A stretch of 64,000 nt of DNA from Actinophytocola sp035995025 (GTDB taxonomy: Bacteria; Actinomycetota; Actinomycetes; Mycobacteriales; Pseudonocardiaceae): positions 12,239-76,238 of the forward strand of contig DASYKY010000028.1 in NCBI GenBank assembly GCA_035995025.1, in the 5' to 3' direction. Shown here piece by piece: positions 43,176 through 50,850 of the stretch (position 1 is its first letter; the number at the start of each line of letters is the position of its first letter). Both the position numbers and the translations under genes were made by a program. The notes beneath the pieces are model-generated. The model was not told where the DNA came from and did no database searches. It was given only the letters and a program-made list of their open reading frames with translations.

Positions 43176-44029
43176 TAACTTGCCGCCTTGGCAATTATCT
43201 TCGCTATTAGTGCGCGCGCCTGCTTTTGCAGTGGTTCGCCTGATGCAGAGTTGTCTATCACGACGTGTTCAACCGGTGGCCTGAGGTCGATGTCGATCGA
43301 CGCAAGGTATCCTGGCCAGTCGGCTAGCTTCGCCGCGTCTCGCGCTGCACCGCGGTGGCGAATATAAGTGTGCATTGTGTCTGCATCGCAGGCTATCCAC
43401 ACGACCGTAAGAGTTGCCCCCATGTCATTACACGTAGCCTCCATCCGGTTCAACCATGCCAAGTCGTTGAACTCGCGGATATGCGGCGCCGTGACGACGG
43501 CACTGTTGCCGCACTGAAGATTTTCGACCATTGCAGCCGCGAGGGCCTCATATTCTCGCGGCCGAATGATCGACACGTACGTATCCGATTCCCTGTCGTG
43601 TATCGAGTATCCGACAAGTTCAAGGGCGGCCTCGACGACTGGTCTCGTCAGCGTGTCCTTATCAAGCATGGGCCACCCAGTTTCACGAGCGACAATCCTA
43701 CCAAGCTCAGTCTTCCCACTGCCTGCATATCCCCCAACAAGTACAACTTGTGGTGCGGTTTCCGGTAATTGTGGCCGGATTTCCTGATTTGGCGCATGGA
43801 CGACCCTTCCGGCCCGCGGCTTGCTCACAATTACACCTTCGGCTGCAAGAATCTTCATTGCCTCGTTAATCGTGAACACGCTGACGTCCCATCGATCAGC
43901 GAGTTCACGCGTGCTGGGCATAGCTGTGCCGTCGCGGAGCACTCCTGCCGCAATGTCGTTTCGGATGTTGCGCGCAACCTGCTGATGAAGCGACTCCGGG
44001 CGCGCAAGGCGCTGGCCCTTGTCCGTCAC
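43175..44029 (-). CDS. GntR-family regulator fused to P-loop kinase-like domain
   Basis: A 284-residue fusion. Residues about 10 to 80 form a GntR winged helix (LHQQVARNIRNDIAAGVLRD, MPSTRELADRWDVSVFTINEAM). From about residue 90 a kinase-like P-loop domain follows: VVLVGGYAGSGKTELGRIVA (Walker A), MLDKDTLTRPVVE, and later AWLNRMEATCNDMGATLTVVW and TYIRHRGAARD, a probable lid. Pairing of GntR control with an ATPase suggests nucleotide- or substrate-sensed repression of the element. It is divergent from the main operon. Composition is AT-richer than the host. Confidence 0.75.
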   Translation of the reverse strand: MTDKGQRLARPESLHQQVARNIRNDIAAGVLRDGTAMPSTRELADRWDVSVFTINEAMKILAAEGVIVSKPRAGRVVHAPNQEIRPQLPETAPQVVLVGGYAGSGKTELGRIVARETGWPMLDKDTLTRPVVEAALELVGYSIHDRESDTYVSIIRPREYEALAAAMVENLQCGNSAVVTAPHIREFNDLAWLNRMEATCNDMGATLTVVWIACDADTMHTYIRHRGAARDAAKLADWPGYLASIDIDLRPPVEHVVIDNSASGEPLQKQARALIAKIIAKAAS

Positions 44030-44078
44030 ATGGCCTCCTGCTCGCAGCGGTGGACCTGGGTTGCAAGCCTACCAGGCT

Positions 44079-44178
44079 CCTAACAGTTGTTTTGGATGAC
44101 ATTTCCGCAGGTCAACACGACCTAAATCGATTCGGCAACCCGAACCTATCAGTTGACCGATTACCTAACAGTTGTTAG
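44079..44178. promoter_or_regulatory. two probable GntR operators, CTAACAGTTGTT
   Basis: CCTAACAGTTGTT occurs at 44079-44091 and 44164-44176. The core AACA-GT-TGTT is an inverted repeat, and the second copy extends to CTAACAGTTGTTAG. Both lie in the divergent region between the GntR fusion and the transfer operon, so the regulator probably binds here and controls both directions. Confidence 0.65.
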
Positions 44179-44211
44179 CGTGCTGTCAGTCACAACACGA
44201 GGAGGAACTCG

Positions 44212-44427
44212 ATGGACACGCACGGTGAGACAACAACGGGTCAGGAGGTCGCCCTGTCTGACCTGGAGCTTTTGGCGTCTGCGTTGCAGGACGCGATGGA
44301 CGCGCACCGGCAGGGCGTGGTCGTTGGCCCAGCGGTGGACGAGGTGGCTTTGGCGCGTGCGGCGCGTCGGGCGCGTCGGCGTGACGCGGCGCGGATGCTG
44401 CGCACGGTTGTGGGCGGTGCGGCGTGA
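44212..44427 (+). CDS. hypothetical AICE protein, 71 aa
   Basis: A small helical protein, MDTHGETTTGQEVALSDLEL, then LLASALQDAMDAHRQG and an Arg/Ala-rich C-terminus (ALARAARRARRRDAARML). GAGGAGGAAC lies just upstream of the ATG and is a strong ribosome binding site. It is the first gene of the rightward element operon, directly after the second operator, and its stop overlaps the WhiB gene start. No family recognised; it could bind nucleic acid through its basic end. Confidence 0.6.
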   Translation: MDTHGETTTGQEVALSDLELLASALQDAMDAHRQGVVVGPAVDEVALARAARRARRRDAARMLRTVVGGAA

Positions 44428-44735
44428 GGGGCGGCTGCCGTACGGAGGGTGCGGTCTCGCTGTGGGACCTGCTGAACCTGGGCTCACCGGACAACACGGA
44501 CTGGATGCGGGACGGGCTGTGTGCGCAGACCGACCCGGAGGCGTTCTACCCGGCCGTGGGCGAGAACGCCACCGACGCCAGGGCAGTGTGCGCGGCCTGC
44601 CCGGTGCGCTCGCAGTGCCTGGCCTACGCCCTGGAGCACGACGAGCGGTTCGGCGTGTGGGGTGGCACGAGCGAGCGTGAGCGCCGCGCGCTGCGCCGCG
44701 ACGCTGCCGCCGCCACGGATCGGCAGGTGGCGTGA
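44424..44735 (+). CDS. WhiB-family Fe-S transcriptional regulator
   Basis: A 103-residue WhiB-like protein. Four cysteines that hold the 4Fe-4S cluster are visible in GLCAQTDPEAFYP and VCAACPVRSQCLAYAL, followed by the G[VI]WGG turn (RFGVWGGTSERERRALRR) that contacts the sigma factor or DNA. An unusual fifth Cys stands near residue 5. WhiB proteins regulate development and redox responses only in actinobacteria. GTG 44424 overlaps the preceding stop. On this element it probably tunes transfer or host genes. Confidence 0.93.
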   Translation: MRGGCRTEGAVSLWDLLNLGSPDNTDWMRDGLCAQTDPEAFYPAVGENATDARAVCAACPVRSQCLAYALEHDERFGVWGGTSERERRALRRDAAAATDRQVA

Positions 44736-45112
44736 TGACCACTCCTTGCGTGTTCTGCGAGATCGTCGCCGGTCGTGCCCCGGCCGACGTGGTGGAGGAG
44801 TGGCCGGAGGCGGTGGCGTTCCGCCCGCTGAACCCGGTCACCGATGGACACATGCTCGTGGTGCCGCGTGTGCACGTCGCGGACGCCACGGTGCGACCGC
44901 TGGTGACCGGCCTGGTCATGACCCGCGCGTCGCAGGTCGCCGCCGCGCTGCGCCGCGCCGGGCTCGCGGACGGCGTCAACGTCATCACGAGTGCCGGATC
45001 GGCCGCCACGCAAACCGTGTTCCACCTGCACATCCACGTGGTGCCGCGCTTTGCGCGTGACGGGCTGTGCCTGCCGTGGACCGGGCAACAGGCGGGCGGT
45101 GAGACGCGATGA
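44732..45112 (+). CDS. HIT-family nucleotide hydrolase/transferase
   Basis: A 126-residue histidine-triad protein. It begins CVFCEIVAGRAPADVVEEW, the usual Cys pair and glycine turn, has PVTDGHMLVVPRVHV, and the catalytic triad in VFHLHIHVVPRF. HIT enzymes hydrolyse or transfer nucleoside monophosphates from adducts such as AMP-lysine or dinucleoside polyphosphates. Being on the mobile element next to WhiB is notable. GTG 44732 overlaps the WhiB stop; its own stop overlaps the next ATG. Confidence 0.92.
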   Translation: MMTTPCVFCEIVAGRAPADVVEEWPEAVAFRPLNPVTDGHMLVVPRVHVADATVRPLVTGLVMTRASQVAAALRRAGLADGVNVITSAGSAATQTVFHLHIHVVPRFARDGLCLPWTGQQAGGETR

Positions 45113-45438
45113 GCCAGAACCCCACCGCGATGCTCGTGCTGGTCGGTCTGGCCGCGCTCGGTGTCCTGTTCGGGCTCACCGCGTCCCGCAGGGCCGCGAA
45201 GAAGGCCGCGAAGGGTGTGCGCGAGGTCAACCGGCTGACCGCGATGGCCTTCCGCACCGTCCTGTTCGCCGGGGTGATCACCGGCGTGCAGTGGCTGGTC
45301 ACGCACTACGCCAGCGACCCGCGCGTCATCGTCCCGACGCTGGCCATTCCGGCTCTCGTCGCCGCGTTCCAGCTCGCCCGCATGTTCGCCGTGACCGAGA
45401 TCGTCTACTCGAGCCGCCGGGGAGGTAGTCACCGATGA
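45109..45438 (+). CDS. Spd-like membrane protein of transfer module
   Basis: A 109-residue protein with membrane helices around residues 8-23, 46-62 and 74-92, and a basic patch between the first two (ASRRAAKKAAKGVREVNR). Small membrane proteins of this type (Spd) help plasmid spread between mycelial compartments in Streptomyces AICEs. Four-base overlaps join it to the HIT gene and to the next membrane protein. The role is inferred from position. Confidence 0.7.
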   Translation: MSQNPTAMLVLVGLAALGVLFGLTASRRAAKKAAKGVREVNRLTAMAFRTVLFAGVITGVQWLVTHYASDPRVIVPTLAIPALVAAFQLARMFAVTEIVYSSRRGGSHR

Positions 45439-46412
45439 ACACCACCACCAGCAAGCCGCAGGACGCGCGGCACCAGCCGCTGTCCGAGGTGGACAAACTC
45501 CGCCAGGACGCCCGCGCCGCCGCCGAGAAGCGCGCCCTGCAGACACACCCGGACGTGGTGGCGCTGCGAGTCGAGCGCATCCGGTCGCAGGTGGACGGTC
45601 TGATGTGGGCCGGTCTGCTGCTCGGGCTGGCGTTCACCATGGTCAACGTGCAGACCTTCGCCGCCGCCGGAGCGTCGGTGGGCTCGCTGCCCTGGGTTGC
45701 CGCGTGGCTGCTCGACCCGATGGTGTCCCTCGTGCTCATCGCCGTGCTCCGCGCGGAGCAGGTCACCGCGCGGTGGCAGGTGGACATGCGCACCGCCGGT
45801 ACCGGACCGTGGGTGAAGCGCACCAAGGTCTTCGCGTTCCTGGCCACGTACACGATGAACACCTGGCAGTCCTGGAGCGAGGGTCACGTGGCCGGGATCG
45901 TGCTGCACTCCGTGCCCCCGGCCATGGTCTACCTCGCCGCCGAGACCGGCCCGATCCTGCGTGATCGACTCACCGAAGCGGTGCTGTGTGCCGCGCGCAT
46001 GTTGAACGGCGCCGACCACGCCACGGCGAACGGAGCGGCGAACGAGGCGGACACCGTGCCGGTGAACGCCATGCCGTCCACGCCGGACACGACCGCTCCG
46101 GCGACTGGCGAACGGCGGACCACCCGGCCGCGCAAGTCCTCGCCCCGGACCGGCGCGAAAACGGCCGGCAAGCCGCGCACTTCGCGTGAGGAGTACCTGA
46201 GCCGTGCGCGGGCCGTGTACCGGCCGGGCGTGGTCGTCACCCCGGCGTGGGTGCGCGAAGTCGCCCCGGAGATCGGGCGCGGCACCTCGAAGGTCGTCGC
46301 CGATCTGCTCAACGACGAACTGTCCCAGCACACCACTACGGCCACTACACCGGCCACGGTGCCCTACCCGGCACCGGCCGCTGACCAGCCCGCCGAAGGG
46401 AGGGCCGCCTGA
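45435..46412 (+). CDS. SpdB-like membrane protein with C-terminal winged-helix-like end
   Basis: A 325-residue protein. An N-terminal helical region is followed by about four membrane helices (first near 55-75, including LLLGLAFTMVNVQTF and WLLDPMVSLVLIAVL). A Pro/Thr-rich linker leads to a C-terminal block resembling a winged helix (VVVTPAWVREVAPEIGRGTSKVVADLL). Proteins like this precede the TraB translocase in AICEs and assist intra-mycelial spread. Its stop overlaps the traB-like start, so the two are coupled. Confidence 0.72.
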   Translation: MNTTTSKPQDARHQPLSEVDKLRQDARAAAEKRALQTHPDVVALRVERIRSQVDGLMWAGLLLGLAFTMVNVQTFAAAGASVGSLPWVAAWLLDPMVSLVLIAVLRAEQVTARWQVDMRTAGTGPWVKRTKVFAFLATYTMNTWQSWSEGHVAGIVLHSVPPAMVYLAAETGPILRDRLTEAVLCAARMLNGADHATANGAANEADTVPVNAMPSTPDTTAPATGERRTTRPRKSSPRTGAKTAGKPRTSREEYLSRARAVYRPGVVVTPAWVREVAPEIGRGTSKVVADLLNDELSQHTTTATTPATVPYPAPAADQPAEGRAA

Positions 46413-48715
46413 TGAGCACCACAACCGTGCACACCGCCCCGGACCCGGACGATAACCACAGGGAGAACCACACCGGCATGCCCGACGCCACGATCGTGCC
46501 GATGCCCCGCCGCGAGCCCGGCCACGAGTCGGAGCCACAGCCGAGTGTCGTGGACGGCGAGGTCACCGACACCACCGACGACAGCCACGACGACAGCGCG
46601 GACGCGAACGGCGAGAGTGACGGTGTTCGTGAACCGCTGCCGGTGGACCTCCCGGAGCGTTCGGTGCCGCGTTCGCTGGACGTTCGTGTCCGGGACGCGG
46701 TGAACGGACAGCGGCGTTCGGTGATCGCGCCGTGGCTGCGTTCGCGAACCGAGTTCGCCCAGACCGCGAAGTACGCGGCGAACCACGCGGCGCACGTGTC
46801 CGCCTTCCACACCCTGCGCCTGCCGCTGTACGCCTCCAAGCTCGCCATGCGGGCGCCGTGGGGTGCGTGCAAGGCCCTGGGCTACACGGGTGCATGGATG
46901 TTCGACCTGGAGGGGTCGCCGCTGCGCCGCGATGCCATTCAGCGCAACGACGGCGACCTGTACCTCAAGCTCGCCCGCGAACGCAACGAGCGGGTACGCG
47001 GCCGCATCGGGGTGGTGGTGTTCACGACCATCGCCACCGTCGCGGGGGTGCTCGTGCTGTGGGGGTTCGGCCCGGTGTGGGCACAGTGGCTCGCCGTGGC
47101 CGCGGTGTTCGGTGGGCTCGGGTGGCTCGGGACTCCCAGCGACAAGCGCGTCGCCGGGCGCGCCGTGGTGACCACGAAGGCGCAGAAGCTCACCTCCGAT
47201 GTGGTCGTGCGCGCGCTCGCGTCGCTGGGCATCGCCCAGATCAACCAGGCGGTCGCCAAGGGCGGCACCGGGATCACCTTCCCCGCGCCGATCACCCGGG
47301 ACGGTCCCGGCTGGCTGGCCACTGTGGACCTGCCGTACGGGGTGGTGGTCACCGACATCATGGAGCGCCGGGACAAGCTCGCGTCCGGTCTGCGCCGCCC
47401 GCTGGGGTGCGTGTGGCCGGAGCCGGAGTCCGAGGAGCACGCCGGGCGGCTGCGGTTGTGGGTCGGTGACCAGGACATGAGCCAGGCCAAGCCCGCGCCG
47501 TGGGTGCTGGCCAAGGCGGGGAAGGCGGACATCTTCGCGCCGGTGCCGTTCGGGGCTGACCAGCGGGGACGTGCGGTGTCGTTCCTGCTGATGTTCGCCA
47601 ACCTGCTGATTGGTGCGATGCCGAGGCAGGGTAAGACGTTCGCGCTGCGCATCGTCCTGTTGGCTGCCGCGCTGGACCCGATCGTGCAGCTGCGGATTTT
47701 CGAGCTCAAGGGCACGGGTGACCTGTCCGGGCCGGGGGAGAAGTGCGCGCACCACTACGGCACCGGCGCGGATGACGCCACGCTGGAGGCGTGCCTGGAG
47801 TCGTTGCGGGAGGTCAAGCGCGAGCTGGACTCCCGCGCGAAGACCATCCGTGAGCTGCCCCGGGAGGTGTGCCCGGAGAACAAGGTCACCCCGGAGTTGG
47901 CGCGCCGCAAGGGCTTGGGCCTGCACCCGGTGGTGTTCGCGATCGACGAATGCCAGGAACTGTTCTCCCACCCCAAGCTGGGCCAGGAGGCCGCTGACCT
48001 GTGCGTGCCGATCATCAAGCGCGGCCCCGCGCTCGGAATCATGCTGGTACTGGCCACCCAGCGGCCGGACGCGAAGTCGCTGCCCCCGGCCGTGGCCGAC
48101 AACATGGCGGTGCGGTTCTGCCTGCGCGTGATGGGGCAGGTCGCCAACGACATGGTGCTCGGGACCAGCGCCTACAAGAACGGTGTGCGGGCCACGATGT
48201 TCGGGCACAAGGACAAGGGCATTGGCCTGCTGGTCGGCGACGCCGACGACCCGCAGATCGTGCGGTCCGCGTACGTGGACGGTCCGGACGCGGAGAAGAT
48301 CTCCGACCGGGCGCGGGCGATGCGCGCCGCCGCTGGGACGCTGACCGGCTACGCGGCCGGTGAACAGACGCTGACCAGCGGAAACGACGGGCCGAACCTG
48401 CTGGCCGACCTGTGCGAGGTGTTGCCGGCCGGTCAGGACAAGGTGTGGTCCGAGACCGTGGTGGACCGGCTCGCCGAGCTGCGGCCGGAGATCTACGGGC
48501 CGTGGGCCGCCCAGGACGGCAAGACCAAGGCCACCCAGCTCGCCGCCGCGCTCAAGCCCTACGGCATCACCACATCGCAGACGTGGGGCAGCGGCCCGGA
48601 CGGCAAGTCCGGCAACCGCCGGGGCATCGCCCGCGCGGACGTGATCGAGGCGTACCGCGCCACCCAACGCACCGACAGCGCCACCGACACGGCCGCCGAA
48701 GTCAACGGAGAGTAA
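46412..48715 (+). CDS. FtsK/SpoIIIE-type TraB-like DNA translocase
   Basis: A 767-residue motor. After a charged N-terminus come two membrane helices (about 200-250, VVVFTTIATVAGVLVLWGFG and WLAVAAVFGGLGWLG). The FtsK-type ATPase has Walker A in IGAMPRQGKTFALRIVL and Walker B in VVFAIDECQELFSHP, with LATQRPDAKSLPPAVADN after it. The C-terminal end (ATQLAAALKPYGITTSQTW) could be a winged helix that reads transfer repeats. It should form a hexamer and move double-stranded DNA to the recipient. It is coupled to the SpdB-like gene. Confidence 0.92.
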   Translation: MSTTTVHTAPDPDDNHRENHTGMPDATIVPMPRREPGHESEPQPSVVDGEVTDTTDDSHDDSADANGESDGVREPLPVDLPERSVPRSLDVRVRDAVNGQRRSVIAPWLRSRTEFAQTAKYAANHAAHVSAFHTLRLPLYASKLAMRAPWGACKALGYTGAWMFDLEGSPLRRDAIQRNDGDLYLKLARERNERVRGRIGVVVFTTIATVAGVLVLWGFGPVWAQWLAVAAVFGGLGWLGTPSDKRVAGRAVVTTKAQKLTSDVVVRALASLGIAQINQAVAKGGTGITFPAPITRDGPGWLATVDLPYGVVVTDIMERRDKLASGLRRPLGCVWPEPESEEHAGRLRLWVGDQDMSQAKPAPWVLAKAGKADIFAPVPFGADQRGRAVSFLLMFANLLIGAMPRQGKTFALRIVLLAAALDPIVQLRIFELKGTGDLSGPGEKCAHHYGTGADDATLEACLESLREVKRELDSRAKTIRELPREVCPENKVTPELARRKGLGLHPVVFAIDECQELFSHPKLGQEAADLCVPIIKRGPALGIMLVLATQRPDAKSLPPAVADNMAVRFCLRVMGQVANDMVLGTSAYKNGVRATMFGHKDKGIGLLVGDADDPQIVRSAYVDGPDAEKISDRARAMRAAAGTLTGYAAGEQTLTSGNDGPNLLADLCEVLPAGQDKVWSETVVDRLAELRPEIYGPWAAQDGKTKATQLAAALKPYGITTSQTWGSGPDGKSGNRRGIARADVIEAYRATQRTDSATDTAAEVNGE

Positions 48716-48728
48716 TCGGAACGGAGGG

Positions 48729-48826
48729 CTAGCGCGGGTGCTGGCTCTAGCACCCAGACCCGCTAGACCTAGCGCCCCCGCTAGCGCCCTCCACCACCTC
48801 CCACCAGCCAACTAACACCTAGCGCC
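48729..48826. repeat. CTAGCGCC repeats downstream of translocase gene
   Basis: The octamer CTAGCGCC occurs at 48769, 48781 and 48819, with CTAGCGCG at 48729 and CTAG variants at 48747 and 48763. TraB proteins of Streptomyces plasmids recognise repeated eight-base sequences placed near the tra gene (the clt locus), so this is a candidate recognition site. The gap 48716-48946 otherwise holds no gene. Confidence 0.55.
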
Positions 48827-48946
48827 TGACCAGGCGAAACCCCGAAAACAACCGCAAACCCCACGACGAGACACCCCGCGCGGGACCTCGCCACGACCAC
48901 GCACGCCCACATGTCGTCACACACAGTGACAGATCGGATTCGCACG

Positions 48947-49630
48947 ATGCGTACCCAGATCACGACCACCTCAACGACCACCTCAACGACCATGACGGTG
49001 CTCGCTGCGCTCGCCGTCCTCACCACCAGCGGATGCGACCCGACCGCCGCCCTGCCCGCCCCGGCTGCCGGGGCGCAGTCGGCCCGGCCCGGCCTCGCCG
49101 CGTCGCTGTCCGTGCTGCCGGTCCGTCCGGAGGACGCCACCGCCCCGTACGACCGGGACGAGTGGGGCGACTGGGCCAGTCACGGCCACGGGTGCAACAC
49201 CCGCGAGGTCGTGCTCACCGCGCAGGGCCACGGCACCCGGCCCGGCCCCGGCTGCCGCCCGGTGTGCCCGACCTCCGGCCCGGCGTGCTGGACGAGTCCC
49301 TACGACGGTGCCCGCCTCCGCGACGCGCGACGCGTGCAGATCGACCACCGCGTCCCGCTCGGTGAAGCCGCCCGCTCCGGCGCCGCCGGGTGGACCCGCG
49401 CGCAGCGCCAGCGGTTCTACAACGACCCGGCCAACCTCGTGGCCGCGTCCGTCCACTCCAACACCAGCAAGGGCGACGACGACCCCGCCCGCTGGCGGCC
49501 GACCAACCGCGCCGCCTGGTGTGACTACGCCACCGCCTACGTCGCCACCAAACACACCTACGGCCTGTCCGTGGACCGGGCGGAGCGGGACGCGCTCGCC
49601 GCGATGCTCGCCACCTGCCGCCGGTCCTGA
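48947..49630 (+). CDS. secreted HNH endonuclease, DUF1524/GmrSD-like
   Basis: A protein of about 227 residues with an export signal (MRTQITTTSTT, then MTVLAALAVLTTSGC), whose LTTSGC could be a lipobox. The nuclease part contains QIDHRVPLGEAARSG, the His-containing first motif, and FYNDPANLVAASVHSN, the Asn of the HNH fold, with SKGDDDPARWRP after. Four cysteines before it (PVCPTSGPACW among them) suggest disulfides outside the cell. Alternative start 48911. An exported nuclease on a transfer element may act on wall-associated DNA or competitors; this is inference. Confidence 0.82.
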   Translation: MRTQITTTSTTTSTTMTVLAALAVLTTSGCDPTAALPAPAAGAQSARPGLAASLSVLPVRPEDATAPYDRDEWGDWASHGHGCNTREVVLTAQGHGTRPGPGCRPVCPTSGPACWTSPYDGARLRDARRVQIDHRVPLGEAARSGAAGWTRAQRQRFYNDPANLVAASVHSNTSKGDDDPARWRPTNRAAWCDYATAYVATKHTYGLSVDRAERDALAAMLATCRRS

Positions 49631-49660
49631 CCACGCGCGTCCACAGTGGAGGAAACGACG

Positions 49661-50611
49661 ATGAGCAACCAAGCTCAAGTTGACGCGGCCGTGGCCGCGA
49701 CCGAACGCGGCTGGTCGGTCTTCCCGCTCGCGGCCGGGCGCAAGCTGCCCGCGCTGCACGGCGCGAACCGCTGCCCCCGGACCGGGGATTGCCGCGACGG
49801 GCACCGCACACCGGAACAGCGCGCGGTGTCGCACCTGACCGACCGGGACCGGGCGCTGTGGGCCGCGCGCGGCTGGAACGTCGCCGTGGCAACGGGTCCG
49901 TCCGGTCTGCTCGTGGTGGACCTCGATGTCCCCAAGCCCGACGACGACCCCCGCCCGGAAGCGTGGGACCTGCCGGGGATCGGGGACGGGCTGGACGTGT
50001 TCGTCGCGGTGTGCGAGCGGGCCGGGCAGCCGGTGCCGTGGGACACCTTCACCGTCCGCACCCCGTCCGGCGGCACGCACTTCTACTTCCTCGCGCCGGA
50101 CGGGGTCGAGCTGCGCAACACCGGAGGCGACCGAGGGCGCGGACTCGGCTGGAAGGTCGACACCCGCGCGTGGGGTGGGCATGTCGTCGCCGCCGGGTCC
50201 GTTGTGGACGAACGCGCCTACACCGTGGAGGACGACCGCGACCCCCGGCCGCTGCCTGAGTGGCTCTGTAAGCGTCTGTTGCCGCCGCCGCTACCTAACG
50301 TCCCGGCCGCGCCGGTTTCGCGGCTTCACGGTCGCCGTGGCGCGTTCCTCGACGCCGCTGTGCGCGGTGAGGTCGAGCGAGTCACCTCCGCGACCTCCGG
50401 ACGCAACGACGCGCTGTATCACGCGTCAGTGGCGCTCGGGCAGCTCGTTGCCGGTGGCGCGCTCACCGAACAGGACGTCACCACTGCACTGCTGGACGCG
50501 GCCGCCGTGCACATCGCCGCACTCCCCCAATGGCACACCGAGCGCCAAGCCCGCCTGACCATCGCCTCCGGCCTGCGCGCCGGAGCCAAGCGTCCCCGGA
50601 GCGTCGCATGA
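49661..50611 (+). CDS. bifunctional DNA primase/polymerase (PrimPol, RepPP-type)
   Basis: A 316-residue replication protein. The archaeo-eukaryotic primase core is seen in residues about 10 to 200: RGWSVFPLAAGRKLPALHG, the acidic motif LLVVDLDVPKPDDD that binds metal, SGGTHFYFLAPDG, whose His contacts the nucleotide, and GWKVDTRAWGGHVVAAGSV. This protein class starts replication of PrimPol-type AICEs. ATG 49661 follows GGAGG by eight bases. It is followed at a four-base overlap by a short gene and then the helicase-like gene. Confidence 0.92.
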   Translation: MSNQAQVDAAVAATERGWSVFPLAAGRKLPALHGANRCPRTGDCRDGHRTPEQRAVSHLTDRDRALWAARGWNVAVATGPSGLLVVDLDVPKPDDDPRPEAWDLPGIGDGLDVFVAVCERAGQPVPWDTFTVRTPSGGTHFYFLAPDGVELRNTGGDRGRGLGWKVDTRAWGGHVVAAGSVVDERAYTVEDDRDPRPLPEWLCKRLLPPPLPNVPAAPVSRLHGRRGAFLDAAVRGEVERVTSATSGRNDALYHASVALGQLVAGGALTEQDVTTALLDAAAVHIAALPQWHTERQARLTIASGLRAGAKRPRSVA

Positions 50612-50850
50612 GCACGATCCCGCCCGCCCTGAGTCCGTGCCGGCCGCACCCGTGCTCGCGCGAGCACGCCGACCTGGTGCTCACGTTCCGGTCGCTGGCC
50701 GAGACCTGGCGTCTGGCTGCCGAACAGGCCACCGGCGGCTACCCGACCGAACTCGCGCGCTACCGCGAGTCCCACCCAGCACCCAAGTTCCGCGACTTCC
50801 TCACCCACTCCCGAACCGACACCCGCGCCGACACCTGGAGGGCAGCATGA
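50608..50850 (+). CDS. small hypothetical AICE protein, 80 aa
   Basis: A protein between the PrimPol and DUF3631 genes, with four-base overlaps on both sides. It starts MSTIPPALSPCRPHPC, then has a helical part (ADLVLTFRSLAETWRLAAEQ) and a conserved-looking end (YPTELARYRESHPAPKFRDF). The tight coupling suggests it belongs to the replication complex. No family known to me. Confidence 0.65.
   Translation: MSTIPPALSPCRPHPCSREHADLVLTFRSLAETWRLAAEQATGGYPTELARYRESHPAPKFRDFLTHSRTDTRADTWRAA

Noticed and set aside
42651..44029. known toxin-antitoxin pair
   Set aside because: P-loop motifs alone do not show a zeta-type toxin, and no epsilon-like antitoxin is present. It is kept only as a hypothesis.
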